The notes: generated from the sequence alone by a model not told the origin. A DNA stretch of 64,000 nucleotides from DASTSN01 sp035760665 (GCA_035760665.1 DASTSN010000085.1:1-64000), one strand, 5' to 3'; shown: positions 44,666 to 54,075, numbered from the stretch's first letter. Made by a program: numbers and translations.

Positions 44666-46087
44666 ATGCGAAAAATTGAGATTACAACCACCGTCAAAAA
44701 AATGCTGGCAGATGTATACACGCCGGTAGGCATTTACCTGCGGCTGCGCGACCGGTTCCGCGATACCATTTTGCTGGAAAGCACGGACAATAATGCGGCT
44801 GAAAACAGTTATTCCTTTATCTGTATCAATGCGATTGCAGGAATGGAAATCCGCACCACCCGTGAAATAGAGTTTAAATTGCCGGGCCAGCAGCCAGAAA
44901 GAGCCGCCATTGATGATACGATGCAGGTTCCGGGTTTATTATGGGAATTTATGCAGCGCTTTGCGGTACATAAAAACGGGGTCAAAGAGGCTGCTCATGC
45001 GCAGGGTTTATTTGGATACACCAGTTTTGACGCCGTGCAGTTTTTTGACACGATCAGGCTGAAATCTGCTGCTACAGAACCGGCAATTCCCCTGATGCGT
45101 TACCGGCTCTATCAATACGTGATTGCCTTCAACCATTTTAAAGACGAATTGTTCCTCTGCGAAAACCAGGTGAAAGGACTGGAAAGTGAACTGGGTGTGG
45201 TGGAATCGCTGATACGCAGTAAGGATGTGCCAGTCTACCCGTTCAGGGCTATGGGCGAGGAAGTATCCAATATGACGGATGATGAATATATGGAAATGGT
45301 GAAAAAGGGCATACAGAGCTGCCATCGCGGGGATGTATTTCAGATCGTGTTAAGCAGGCGGTTTGAAAAAAGTTTTATTGGTGATGAGTTTAATGTGTAC
45401 CGGGCACTACGCAGCATCAACCCTTCCCCGTATTTATTCTTTTTTGATTATGGTGATTATAAATTAATGGGTTCCTCGCCGGAATCACAACTTATCATTA
45501 ATCATCAGCGGGCCATTGTTCACCCGATCGCCGGCACTTTTAAACGCACCGGTGACGACGAACTGGATAAAAAAGAAACGGAGCGTTTGCTGAAAGACGC
45601 AAAAGAAAACGCCGAGCATGTCATGCTGGTGGATCTTGCCCGCAACGACCTGAGCCGCGTTTGCGAAAATGTGGAAGTGGCACATTACAGGCAGGTGCAA
45701 TATTATTCTCATGTCATACACCTGGTAAGCGAAGTGACGGGCATAGTGCCCGAGGGCAGCAATCCCTTTATGTTATTGGCCAAAACATTCCCCGCTGGCA
45801 CGCTAAGCGGCGCTCCAAAATTCAAAGCCATGGAGCTGATTGATGCGTACGAACCAACAGCCAGGAGTTATTACGGTGGTGCCATCGGTTTTATGGGCTT
45901 TGACGGAAGTTGTAACCATGCAATCATGATTCGGACATTTTTAAGTAAAAATAATACGCTCTTTTACCAGGCAGGCGCCGGGGTGGTGGCGGCCAGCAAT
46001 CCGGCCAGTGAATTGCAGGAAGTCAGTAACAAACTGGGAGCATTGAAAAAGGCAATTGAAATAGCCGCGTGGCTCAACCCGTCTTAA
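44666..46087 (+). CDS. trpE: Anthranilate synthase component I
   Basis: This is a 473-residue chorismate-binding enzyme; with TrpG it makes anthranilate from chorismate and glutamine. The N-terminal LLES motif (residues 36-39) is the known tryptophan feedback site. The C-terminal chorismate domain shows RGDVFQIVLSRRFE, SSPESQL, HPIAGTFKRTGD, DLARNDLSRVCE and TFPAGTLSGAPKFKAMELI (key segments). It follows the attenuator by 35 bases, so attenuation and feedback probably both act. Confidence 0.97.
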   Translation: MRKIEITTTVKKMLADVYTPVGIYLRLRDRFRDTILLESTDNNAAENSYSFICINAIAGMEIRTTREIEFKLPGQQPERAAIDDTMQVPGLLWEFMQRFAVHKNGVKEAAHAQGLFGYTSFDAVQFFDTIRLKSAATEPAIPLMRYRLYQYVIAFNHFKDELFLCENQVKGLESELGVVESLIRSKDVPVYPFRAMGEEVSNMTDDEYMEMVKKGIQSCHRGDVFQIVLSRRFEKSFIGDEFNVYRALRSINPSPYLFFFDYGDYKLMGSSPESQLIINHQRAIVHPIAGTFKRTGDDELDKKETERLLKDAKENAEHVMLVDLARNDLSRVCENVEVAHYRQVQYYSHVIHLVSEVTGIVPEGSNPFMLLAKTFPAGTLSGAPKFKAMELIDAYEPTARSYYGGAIGFMGFDGSCNHAIMIRTFLSKNNTLFYQAGAGVVAASNPASELQEVSNKLGALKKAIEIAAWLNPS

Positions 46088-46159
46088 CCGGGTGTTAGCA
46101 GGCAAACAGGAATAGAAAGTGATTATAAACAGCACATTTAAACACGCAGTCTCAGCAGC

Positions 46160-46804
46160 ATGACAAACGATACAGCAAGACCCGTTCAAATGGCCAGCCA
46201 AATGACAACAACGGCCGGCAGCGCAGGCAAAGCCCGTATCCTGGTTTTTGACAATTATGATTCGTTTACGTACAACCTGGTACACTTGGTGGAGAAAATC
46301 CTGCAGGAAAAAGTCGATGTCTACAGGAATGACCAGCTGCCACTGGAAAAAGTAAACGAGTATGATAAGATCATTTTATCGCCCGGGCCGGGTATTCCTT
46401 CCGAGGCCGGCCTGCTCTTGTCATTGATAAAAGAATACGCCGCTACAAAATCCATCCTCGGTGTATGCCTTGGACACCAGGCGATCGGGGAAGTTTTTGG
46501 CGGAACCTTGATCAACCTGTCAACTGTTTACCATGGCGTGGCAACGCCGGTTAAAATTCTTCAACCGGGATCGACCCTGCTGAAAGGATTGGGTGATGAA
46601 ATTGAAGTTGGTCGTTACCACAGCTGGGTGCTGAGTAAGGAAAATTTTCCGGCTGAGCTGGAGATTACGGCAGAAGATGAAAACGGGATGATCATGGCGC
46701 TGCAGCACAAAACCTACGATGTGCAGGGTGTGCAGTTTCATCCTGAAAGTGTACTGACCCCGCTGGGTGAACAAATTTTACGAAACTGGCTGGCAGATAA
46801 ATAA
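46160..46804 (+). CDS. trpG: Anthranilate synthase component II (glutamine amidotransferase)
   Basis: This 214-residue class I amidotransferase has the motifs DNYDSFTYNLVH, LSPGPGIPSEAG, the nucleophile Cys in GVCLGHQAIGE (~residue 101) and the His-Glu pair in VQFHPESVLTP. Residues 1-25 before the conserved domain are an extra Thr/Ala-rich leader, so a start a little downstream is possible. It lies 72 bases after trpE. Confidence 0.96.
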   Translation: MTNDTARPVQMASQMTTTAGSAGKARILVFDNYDSFTYNLVHLVEKILQEKVDVYRNDQLPLEKVNEYDKIILSPGPGIPSEAGLLLSLIKEYAATKSILGVCLGHQAIGEVFGGTLINLSTVYHGVATPVKILQPGSTLLKGLGDEIEVGRYHSWVLSKENFPAELEITAEDENGMIMALQHKTYDVQGVQFHPESVLTPLGEQILRNWLADK

Positions 46805-46850
46805 GGCATCAGTAAAATGAATAAACAGGGTTTGTATTAAATACATTCAA

Positions 46851-47846
46851 ATGAAAAAAATACTTCAAATACTCTTCGAACATAAAACTCTGTCTCGCGA
46901 ACAGGCCAGGGAGGTACTGGTGAATATAGGTCGCGGGGTGTACAACGAGCACGAAGTCACTGCATTTATGACGGTGTACCTTATGCGCAGTATCACGATC
47001 GAAGAATTGCAGGGTTTCCGGGACGCTTTGCTGGAACTTTGCGTGCCGGTGGATTTGAGTGACTATCCAACCGTTGACATTGTGGGTACCGGCGGGGATG
47101 GAAAAAATACCTTCAACATCTCTACCCTGGCTTGCTTTGTGGTGGCGGGTACTGGACAGCGGGTGGCCAAACACGGCAATTATGGCGCTTCTACGGTAAG
47201 CGGCGCTTCCAACGTAATGGAGCAGTTGGGATACCGGTTTAAAAATGATAAATCTCTTTTAAAAAAAGAACTCGACGAAGCAGGTATTTGTTTTTTACAT
47301 GCTCCATTGTTTCACCCCGCCTTAAAAACAGTGGGACCCATCCGTAAAAACCTGGGCATGCGAACTTTTTTCAATATGCTGGGTCCCATGGTAAATCCGG
47401 CCTCTCCGCAGTTCCAGCTGGTGGGTGTGTACAATCTCGAAATGGCCCGCATTTATAATTACCTGTTGCAGCAAACGGGCAGCGCTTTTACCATCATTCA
47501 CAGCCTGGATGGATATGATGAAATTTCGCTCACCAATGATACGAAGGTAATTACCAACGAAGGGGAAAAAGTGCTAACACCCCTGCAATTAGGGAAACGG
47601 GCCGTGGAGCCAGCCGATTTATACGGAGGCAATACTGTAGAAGAGGCAGCAAAGATTTTTACAAAAATTCTCAACGGAGAAGGTTCCTGGGCGCAAAATG
47701 CAGTAGTATTGGCAAATGCTGCTATGGCCCTGGACTGTACTGGTACGTATAAAACTTACGCAGAGGCTTACGGGGCAGCCGTGGAAAGCCTGGAAAGCGG
47801 CAGAGCCCGCCAATGTCTTCAAAAACTTATCAGCCTGCAGTCATGA
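46851..47846 (+). CDS. trpD: Anthranilate phosphoribosyltransferase
   Basis: This 331-residue enzyme transfers phosphoribose from PRPP to anthranilate. The PRPP loop is VGTGGDGKNTFNIST (~residues 80-94); KHGNYGAST...ASNVMEQLG and RKNLGMRTFFNMLGPMVNP are also conserved. Its stop codon overlaps the ATG of trpC by four bases (ATGA), showing coupling. It shares its substrate PRPP with hisG. Confidence 0.97.
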   Translation: MKKILQILFEHKTLSREQAREVLVNIGRGVYNEHEVTAFMTVYLMRSITIEELQGFRDALLELCVPVDLSDYPTVDIVGTGGDGKNTFNISTLACFVVAGTGQRVAKHGNYGASTVSGASNVMEQLGYRFKNDKSLLKKELDEAGICFLHAPLFHPALKTVGPIRKNLGMRTFFNMLGPMVNPASPQFQLVGVYNLEMARIYNYLLQQTGSAFTIIHSLDGYDEISLTNDTKVITNEGEKVLTPLQLGKRAVEPADLYGGNTVEEAAKIFTKILNGEGSWAQNAVVLANAAMALDCTGTYKTYAEAYGAAVESLESGRARQCLQKLISLQS

Positions 47847-48640
47847 ATATACTCGATACCATCATTGCCCATAAACGCAAAGAAGTGCAACAGCGAAAAA
47901 AGCAGTTCTCCGTTGCAGATATTGAGAGCAGGCCACTGTTTTCAAGGACCCCGCTGTCACTCAGGCAATCCTTGCTTGATGAAAGCAAGACGGGTATAAT
48001 TGCGGAGTTCAAACGAAAATCGCCCTCCAGGGGAATCATCAACCAAACGGCGGATGTGGTGGCGGTCACGGGCGGCTATATGGCTAACGGTGCATCCTGT
48101 TTGTCGGTGCTTACAGATGAGCACTTTTTCGGCGGTAGCGACCAGGACCTCTTACAGGCACGTGTGCATGCAATTCCTATTTTACGCAAGGATTTTATTA
48201 TTGACGAATACCAGCTGCTCGAAGCCAAAAGCATCGGCGCAGATGTGATTTTACTGATCGCCGCCTGCCTGGCACCTGCAGAGGTAAAACACCTGGCCCG
48301 CTTTGCAAAAAACCTCGGCCTGGAGGTATTACTTGAGCTGCATGCCGAAGATGAACTGGAACACATTTGTGATGAAACAGCCATTATCGGCATCAATAAC
48401 CGGGATTTGAAAACGTTCGTGGTCGATATTGAAAGAAGCCTGGCAATGGCAAAGAAGATACCCAGTGAAAAAATAAAAGTGGCGGAAAGCGGCATCAGTT
48501 CCCCGGATAACATAATTTTATTTAAAGAAAATGGCTTCCGCGGATTCCTGATCGGGGAAAATTTCATGAAGGAAGCCGACCCAACGATTGCTTTTGCTCT
48601 TTTTGTTGAACAATTAAAAGCAAAAGCACATGCGAATTAA
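47843..48640 (+). CDS. trpC: Indole-3-glycerol-phosphate synthase
   Basis: This 265-residue (beta/alpha)8 enzyme forms indole-glycerol phosphate. The motif EFKRKSPSRG (~residues 56-65) carries the catalytic Lys region. LRKDFIIDEYQLLEAKSIGADVILLI (split: LRKDFIIDEYQL) and GINNRDLKTF are also typical, with AESGIS near the end. The start at 47843 overlaps the trpD stop (ATGA); the frame from 47813 is longer but lies inside trpD. Confidence 0.97.
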   Translation: MNILDTIIAHKRKEVQQRKKQFSVADIESRPLFSRTPLSLRQSLLDESKTGIIAEFKRKSPSRGIINQTADVVAVTGGYMANGASCLSVLTDEHFFGGSDQDLLQARVHAIPILRKDFIIDEYQLLEAKSIGADVILLIAACLAPAEVKHLARFAKNLGLEVLLELHAEDELEHICDETAIIGINNRDLKTFVVDIERSLAMAKKIPSEKIKVAESGISSPDNIILFKENGFRGFLIGENFMKEADPTIAFALFVEQLKAKAHAN

Positions 48641-49265
48641 AGTTTGCGGCATGACCTTGCCGGAGCAGGTAAACGCCCTGGAAGAACTGGGGGTTGACTT
48701 TGCAGGGTTCATTTTTTACCCCAAATCTCCCCGTTTTATCGGCCAAAAAATTTCACCGGAAAAAATGAGGCGTACTGGTGGGCGTATTGCAAAGGTGGGA
48801 GTGTTTGTCAATGCCGGGTACGATGAATTGATGAAAACAGTGGATGACTACCGCCTTGACTTGGTGCAGCTTCACGGCGATGAAACACCCCGGTTTTGTG
48901 AAAAAATTGCTGACTATATATCTGTGATCAAAGCTTTCCGGCTGAGCGAGGATGATAATATCGAATGGATGGTGCGGCCGTACCAGGATGTTTGCGATAT
49001 GTACATGTTCGATACAATGGGGGCCGGATATGGCGGCACCGGTAAAAAATTTAACTGGGACGTGCTGAAAAATACCTCGCTGAGCAAACCTTTTTTACTT
49101 AGCGGGGGGATTGAACCCGGGGATGAACCGGCTTTAAAAACGTTTTCCGGCGAGCCGGAGGCAAAAAACTTATTTGCCATTGATGTCAACAGTCGTTTTG
49201 AAATTAGCGCCGGGGTAAAGAATATGGAACTGATCAGCACATTTGTTAAAAATTTAAAAACCTGA
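48630..49265 (+). CDS. trpF: Phosphoribosylanthranilate isomerase
   Basis: This is a 211-residue TIM-barrel Amadori isomerase. It starts IKVCGMTLPEQ, with the catalytic Cys in VCGM (~residue 5), and has VDFAGFIFYPKSPRFI and DLVQLHGDE. The catalytic Asp is in YMFDTMGAGYGGTGKKFNWDVL (split: MFDTMGAGYGGTGKKF). It overlaps trpC by 11 bases. A GNAT gene begins one base after its stop codon. Confidence 0.95.
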   Translation: MRIKVCGMTLPEQVNALEELGVDFAGFIFYPKSPRFIGQKISPEKMRRTGGRIAKVGVFVNAGYDELMKTVDDYRLDLVQLHGDETPRFCEKIADYISVIKAFRLSEDDNIEWMVRPYQDVCDMYMFDTMGAGYGGTGKKFNWDVLKNTSLSKPFLLSGGIEPGDEPALKTFSGEPEAKNLFAIDVNSRFEISAGVKNMELISTFVKNLKT

Positions 49266-49266
49266 C

Positions 49267-49758
49267 ATGATCATTGTACGGGATGCCGTGGAAAATGATT
49301 TGCCGGCCATGCTGGAGATTTATAATGATATCATACTGCACACAACAGCCGTATATCATTACGAAGCACAGACAGCTGCTGCTCGCGAAGAGTGGTTTCG
49401 GGCCAAAAAGGCGGACGGTTACCCGGTACTAGTGGCGGAGGAAAGCGGATCGGTTGTTGGCTTTAGTTCGTTTGGGCCTTTCCGTGCCTGGGCTGCTTAT
49501 CAGTACACTGTAGAAAATTCGGTGTATGTAGCCGGCACCTGCAGGGGAAGAGGAATTGGCAAACGATTATTGGCGCCCCTGATTGACGCCGCCCGCGAAA
49601 GGGGCTTGCATTCAATGGTGGCCGGCATTGATGCCGGCAACGAAGCCAGTATCAGATTGCATGAACAGTTCGGGTTTAAAGAAGTGGGCCATTTTAAAGA
49701 GGTAGGCTGGAAATTTAACCGCTGGCTGGATTTGAAATTCATGCAGCTGATTTTATAA
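49267..49758 (+). CDS. GNAT N-acetyltransferase (phosphinothricin/amino-acid acetyltransferase type) inside the trp operon
   Basis: This 163-residue GCN5-type enzyme has IVRDAVENDLPAMLEIYNDII at the N-terminus, the VYVAGTCRGRGIGKRLL acetyl-CoA loop (~residues 87-103) and GIDAGNEASIRLHEQFGFKEVGHFKEVGWKF (split: NEASIRLHEQFGFKEVGHF). This is the pattern of phosphinothricin/methionine-sulfoximine acetyltransferases (Pat/MddA-like), which often acetylate unusual amino acids. It starts one base after trpF and ends 33 bases before trpB, so it is co-transcribed. A role in tryptophan metabolism is not established. Confidence 0.9.
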   Translation: MIIVRDAVENDLPAMLEIYNDIILHTTAVYHYEAQTAAAREEWFRAKKADGYPVLVAEESGSVVGFSSFGPFRAWAAYQYTVENSVYVAGTCRGRGIGKRLLAPLIDAARERGLHSMVAGIDAGNEASIRLHEQFGFKEVGHFKEVGWKFNRWLDLKFMQLIL

Positions 49759-49791
49759 ATTGATTTTACTTTAAAATACTCGATAAGCAAG

Positions 49792-50991
49792 ATGACAACA
49801 GCACAAAAATTTTCAACACCCAACGACCAGGGTTACTACGGGAAGTTTGGCGGGGCCTACATTCCGGAAATGCTGCACCGTAATGTGGAAGAATTACGTA
49901 CCCGCTATCGCGAAATCATGGAGGAGCTATCTTTCCAGAAAGAGTTCCGGGAATTGTTAAAAGATTATGTCGGCCGGCCTACGCCGTTGTATGAGGCCAA
50001 ACGCCTGGGCCGCCGTTTTCGTACCCGTATTTACCTGAAGCGGGAAGATCTTTGCCATACCGGTGCGCATAAAATCAACAATACCATAGGGCAAATATTG
50101 CTGGCAGAACGCCTGGGTAAAAAGAGAATCATTGCCGAAACCGGCGCCGGCCAGCACGGTGTGGCTACGGCAACCGTTTGTGCGCTGAAAGGAGTGGAGT
50201 GCATTGTGTACATGGGCGAAAAAGATATAGAACGGCAAGCTCCTAACGTTGCACGCATGAAAATGCTTGGCGCTAAAGTGGTGCCGGCAACCAGCGGCAG
50301 CAAAACACTCAAAGATGCAACCAACGAAGCTATACGAGACTGGATCAACAATCCGCTCGATACACATTATATCATTGGCAGCGTGGTGGGGCCCCATCCT
50401 TACCCGGATATGGTTGCCCGCTTTCAGTCCGTCATCAGCGAGGAAATGCGCTGGCAGCTGAATGAAAATACCGGTAGCGAACTACCCACGCATGTAATGG
50501 CCTGTGTGGGCGGTGGCAGCAATGCCGCCGGTGCTTTTTATCATTTCCTGGATGAACCCGCCGTGCAGTTAATTGCGGTCGAAGCTGCCGGTCACGGCGT
50601 GAATAGCGGACTAAGCGCTGCTACCACGCAGTTAGGAAAACCGGGGGTTTTACATGGCAGCAAAAGCCTGGTGATGCAAACAGCAGATGGGCAGGTGGTG
50701 GAACCGCATAGTATTTCCGCCGGGCTCGATTATCCCGGTATCGGTCCCCTGCATGCGCATTTGTTCGACAGCGGCCGTGGTATATTTTTAAATGCTACCG
50801 ATGATGAAGCCCTGGAAGCAGCCTTTGAGCTGGCAAAGCTGGAAGGCATCATACCTGCCCTCGAAACTGCGCATGCACTCGCAGCTTTACAGCAAATGCA
50901 GTTTTCTGAAAAAGATACAGTGGTAATTTGTTTAAGTGGCAGGGGTGATAAAGACCTGGCAACCTATATGAATGCGATGGAGGAAATGTAG
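49792..50991 (+). CDS. trpB: Tryptophan synthase beta subunit
   Basis: This 399-residue PLP enzyme joins indole and serine. The PLP lysine is in HTGAHKINNTIGQ (~residue 94). Other conserved segments are ETGAGQHGVATATVCA, GGGSNAAGAFYHF and SGRGDKDL, and the opening GYYGKFGGAYIPEML is typical of TrpB1. Length is normal. A compact hairpin lies between it and trpA (50997-51024). Confidence 0.97.
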   Translation: MTTAQKFSTPNDQGYYGKFGGAYIPEMLHRNVEELRTRYREIMEELSFQKEFRELLKDYVGRPTPLYEAKRLGRRFRTRIYLKREDLCHTGAHKINNTIGQILLAERLGKKRIIAETGAGQHGVATATVCALKGVECIVYMGEKDIERQAPNVARMKMLGAKVVPATSGSKTLKDATNEAIRDWINNPLDTHYIIGSVVGPHPYPDMVARFQSVISEEMRWQLNENTGSELPTHVMACVGGGSNAAGAFYHFLDEPAVQLIAVEAAGHGVNSGLSAATTQLGKPGVLHGSKSLVMQTADGQVVEPHSISAGLDYPGIGPLHAHLFDSGRGIFLNATDDEALEAAFELAKLEGIIPALETAHALAALQQMQFSEKDTVVICLSGRGDKDLATYMNAMEEM

Positions 50992-50996
50992 TGTAG

Positions 50997-51024
50997 CCGG
51001 CTGCAATGCCCATGGCATCGCCGG
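50997..51024 (+). other. RNA hairpin between trpB and trpA
   Basis: The outer stem is CCGGC (50997-51001) / GCCGG (51020-51024), the inner ATGCC (51006-51010) / GGCAT (51014-51018). No T run follows, so it is unlikely to terminate; it may affect mRNA stability or TrpA/TrpB ratio. It fills part of a 114-base gap, unusually long for this operon. Confidence 0.45.
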
Positions 51025-51105
51025 TTGTGTCACTCACTTGTACGTACAGCGCACAGCCCGGCAATAACCGAAAATGAAGATTAGATTTTTAATATATACC
51101 AACAC

Positions 51106-51882
51106 ATGAGCAGTCTCGACAAACTGTTTTCCCAAAAAAAGCAAAACGTGCTAAACGTATACTGCACGGCAGGTTATCCAGCGCCTGACAGTACACTTAG
51201 CGTAATGAAAGCGCTGCAGCAATACGGGGCCGATATTATAGAACTGGGCATGCCGTACAGCGATCCGCTGGCAGACGGCCCCGTTATTCAGCATAGCAGC
51301 AGCGTGGCGCTGGCAAATGGAATGACCATAAAAAAATTATTTGAACAGCTCCACAATTTCAGGCAAACTATTCACATACCGGTAATATTGATGGGTTATA
51401 TGAATCCGGTTTTGCAGTACGGGTTTGAACAATTTTGTGCCGATGCCGCTGCAGCAGGTATTGATGGCCTCATCCTGCCCGACCTGCCGGAGTACGAGTT
51501 TGAAACCGAATACGGTGCGGTGATTAAAAAATACGGACTGGATTTTATTTTTCTTGTCACTCCCGAAACCAGCGAAGCACGTATTCAAAAACTGGATGAA
51601 CTCAGCAGCGGATTTTTGTATGCTGTATCCTCTTCTTCTACCACGGGTAAAGATAAAAATATGCCCGATGTGGCTGCTTACCTGCAGCGTTTGAGGCATA
51701 TGCAACTGAAAAATCCTGTGCTGGTAGGTTTTGGAATAAAAGATAAGCAAAGCTTTGATGCGGCATGCGAAAATGCGAACGGGGCAATCATCGGTAGCGC
51801 TTATATAAAAGCCCTCGAGGCAAACGGCCCTGTAGAAGACATAACAAAAGCCTTTCTTACGGCTGTATTAAAAGGTAAATAG
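51106..51882 (+). CDS. trpA: Tryptophan synthase alpha subunit
   Basis: This 258-residue TIM-barrel enzyme cleaves indole-glycerol phosphate. It has the catalytic Glu and Asp in IIELGMPYSDPLADGPVIQ (~residues 45-63), ILMGYMNPVLQYG, LILPDLP and a glycine-rich phosphate site GFGIKDKQS ... IIGSAYIKALE. It closes the trp genes but is followed after 82 bases by hisH on the same strand. Confidence 0.97.
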   Translation: MSSLDKLFSQKKQNVLNVYCTAGYPAPDSTLSVMKALQQYGADIIELGMPYSDPLADGPVIQHSSSVALANGMTIKKLFEQLHNFRQTIHIPVILMGYMNPVLQYGFEQFCADAAAAGIDGLILPDLPEYEFETEYGAVIKKYGLDFIFLVTPETSEARIQKLDELSSGFLYAVSSSSTTGKDKNMPDVAAYLQRLRHMQLKNPVLVGFGIKDKQSFDAACENANGAIIGSAYIKALEANGPVEDITKAFLTAVLKGK

Positions 51883-51964
51883 ATCACTAAATTTTGAAAG
51901 GGGCTAATCTTGAGTAACAAAAAAGTTTACCTAAGCCCTCTTCAGGATGAAAGACGTATAGTAA
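51883..51964 (+). other. Short trpA-hisH junction without a His-rich leader peptide
   Basis: It holds a weak GGGCT...AGCCC pairing (about 51900-51940) without a T run, and only a 4-codon frame (MKDV). A partial promoter-like TAAATTTTG is near the trpA stop. Nothing comparable to the his attenuator is here, so read-through from trp is the simplest reading. Confidence 0.5.
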
Positions 51965-52555
51965 ATGCAGGTAGTCATAATAAAATATAACGCAGGAAAT
52001 ATTCAGTCTGTATTGTATGCCTTGGAACGGATTGGCGCCAAAGCGGCAGTTACCGATGATCACAGCCAGGTTAAATCGGCAGATAAAGTGATCTTTCCCG
52101 GTGTAGGAGAAGCCAGCAGTGCTATGCGTTATCTAAAAGAGAAAGGATTGGATACACTGATTACAAGTCTAACACAACCGGTATTGGGTATTTGTCTCGG
52201 GATGCAGCTCATGTGCAGGTATTCTGAAGAAAATAATACGGAGTGCCTGGGTATCTTTGATGAAGAAGTAAAACTGTTCCGGCCGGCCGACAGGCGACTG
52301 AAAGTGCCGCAAATCGGCTGGAATACAATCTACAACCTGCAGTCAAGCTTGTTCAGCAACGTACCGGAAAATAGCTATTGCTATTTTGTACACGGCTATT
52401 ATGCTGCCCTGGGTGGGCATACCATTGCTACTACCGGCTATGTACAACCGTATAGCTCGGCCTTGCACAAGAGAAATTTTTACGGTGTGCAGTTTCACCC
52501 GGAGAAAAGTGCGAAAGTGGGCGAACAGATACTGCAAAATTTCCTTCGGCTGTAA
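51965..52555 (+). CDS. hisH: Imidazole glycerol-phosphate synthase, glutaminase subunit
   Basis: This 196-residue class I amidotransferase supplies ammonia to HisF. It begins VVIIKYNAGNIQSVLYALE, has FPGVGEASSAMRYL, the nucleophile Cys in GICLGMQLM (~residue 77) and His-x-Glu in VQFHPEKS near the end. It is the first of four late his genes located behind trpA and not behind hisB. Confidence 0.96.
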   Translation: MQVVIIKYNAGNIQSVLYALERIGAKAAVTDDHSQVKSADKVIFPGVGEASSAMRYLKEKGLDTLITSLTQPVLGICLGMQLMCRYSEENNTECLGIFDEEVKLFRPADRRLKVPQIGWNTIYNLQSSLFSNVPENSYCYFVHGYYAALGGHTIATTGYVQPYSSALHKRNFYGVQFHPEKSAKVGEQILQNFLRL

Positions 52556-52597
52556 AGCAACTAATTATTTAATCATGCATGTTTAATATGTATAAAA

Positions 52598-53317
52598 ATG
52601 GAGATTATTCCAGCCATTGATATTATTGAGGGTAAATGCGTTCGGCTGACGGAAGGTGATTATTCGCAGAAAAAAATTTACAATGAACATCCGCTGGAGG
52701 TGGTAAAACAGTTTGAGGATGCAGGGTTGCAACGCCTTCACCTGGTTGATCTTGACGGTGCCAAAGCCGGAGCTGTGAAAAACTGGAAAGTGCTGGAAAC
52801 AATTGCAGGTAAAACACGCCTGATCATAGATTTCGGTGGCGGCATCAAAACCAGGAATGATGTGCAGATCATTTTTGAGTCTGGTGCTGCGCTGGCAACG
52901 GTAGGCAGCATTGCTGTAAAAAATGAAATGGAATTTGTAAGATGGCTGGTTACGTTCGGCGCCGAAAAATTTTTGCTGGGGGCGGATGTAAAGAATGAAA
53001 AAATTGCCGTAAGCGGTTGGCTGGAAACCACGCATATTGATGTGTATAGCTTTATTGACAAATATATTCAGCAAGGTGTACAACAGGTTTTTTGCACTGA
53101 TGTGAGCAAGGACGGAAAACTGCAGGGCCCTTCGGTGGAATTGTATAAAACGATCATCAATCGTTTTCCGGGTTTGTATTTTATTGCCAGCGGCGGTGTT
53201 AGTTCTATCGATGACCTGGAGGAATTAAACGCCATTGGATGTAAAGCCGCCATCGTTGGGAAAGCTATTTATGAAAACAGGATTTCATTAAATGATATAA
53301 AGAAATTTTTACAATGA
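52598..53317 (+). CDS. hisA: ProFAR isomerase
   Basis: This is a 239-residue TIM-barrel isomerase. IPAIDIIEGKCVRLTEGDY contains the catalytic Asp (~residue 8), HLVDLDGAKAG is typical, and VFCTDVSKDGKLQGPS carries the second catalytic Asp. The C-terminal IASGGVSSIDDLEELNAIG binds phosphate. Its end overlaps the start of hisF by four bases. Confidence 0.96.
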   Translation: MEIIPAIDIIEGKCVRLTEGDYSQKKIYNEHPLEVVKQFEDAGLQRLHLVDLDGAKAGAVKNWKVLETIAGKTRLIIDFGGGIKTRNDVQIIFESGAALATVGSIAVKNEMEFVRWLVTFGAEKFLLGADVKNEKIAVSGWLETTHIDVYSFIDKYIQQGVQQVFCTDVSKDGKLQGPSVELYKTIINRFPGLYFIASGGVSSIDDLEELNAIGCKAAIVGKAIYENRISLNDIKKFLQ

Positions 53318-54075
53318 GCCTGACAAAACGGATCATACCCTGCCTGGACATTAAAGATGGCCGCACAGTGAAAGGCACAAACTTTGTAAATCTGCGGGAT
53401 GCCGGCGACCCCGTGGAACTAGGCGCATTGTATGCACAGCAAGGTGCCGATGAACTGGTTTTTTTAGATATTACAGCCACCGTGGAAAAACGCAAAACGC
53501 TTAGCGAGCTGGTGAATAAAATTGCCCATCATATAAATATTCCTTTTACCGTGGGTGGCGGCATTTCGACGGTTGATGATGTGAGCCTGCTGCTGCAAAA
53601 TGGCGCTGATAAGATTTCGGTAAATACTGCTGCGTTCAAACGGCCGGAACTTTTACAGGAGCTTGAAAAAGAATTTGGCAGCCAGTGCGTGGTACTCGCC
53701 ATTGACACCAAAAAAGAAGAAGACGGAGATTGGTATGTGTACCTGAATGGAGGCCGGACAAAGACCGGTTCAAAATGTATTGAGTGGGCCAAAAAGGCCG
53801 TTGACCTGGGTGCCGGTGAAATACTGCTGACTTCTATGAATCACGACGGCACCAAGCAGGGATTCGCCCTTGATATTACAAAAGCATTAAGTGAGTCACT
53901 GCCGGTTCCCGTTATTGCCAGCGGGGGTGGTGGTACCATGCAGCATTTTGCCGATGTCTTCCAGCAGGGGCTTGCTGATGCAGCGCTGGCTGCCAGCATA
54001 TTTCATTTTAAAGAAATAGCCATTGGCGACCTGAAACAATTTTTACACGAAAAAGGGATACCGGTGCGAATTTAA
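53314..54075 (+). CDS. hisF: Imidazole glycerol-phosphate synthase, cyclase subunit
   Basis: This 253-residue TIM-barrel cyclase works with HisH. RIIPCLDIKDGRTVKGTNF contains the catalytic Asp (~residue 11). DELVFLDITAT, PFTVGGGIST, DKISVNTAAF and LLTSMNHDGTKQGFALDITK (second catalytic Asp) are all present. It is translationally coupled to hisA by an ATGA overlap. Confidence 0.97.
   Translation: MSLTKRIIPCLDIKDGRTVKGTNFVNLRDAGDPVELGALYAQQGADELVFLDITATVEKRKTLSELVNKIAHHINIPFTVGGGISTVDDVSLLLQNGADKISVNTAAFKRPELLQELEKEFGSQCVVLAIDTKKEEDGDWYVYLNGGRTKTGSKCIEWAKKAVDLGAGEILLTSMNHDGTKQGFALDITKALSESLPVPVIASGGGGTMQHFADVFQQGLADAALAASIFHFKEIAIGDLKQFLHEKGIPVRI

Noticed and set aside
51948..51962. Mini-frame ATG AAA GAC GTA TAG before hisH as a leader peptide
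   Set aside because: Only four codons and no His or Trp codons.
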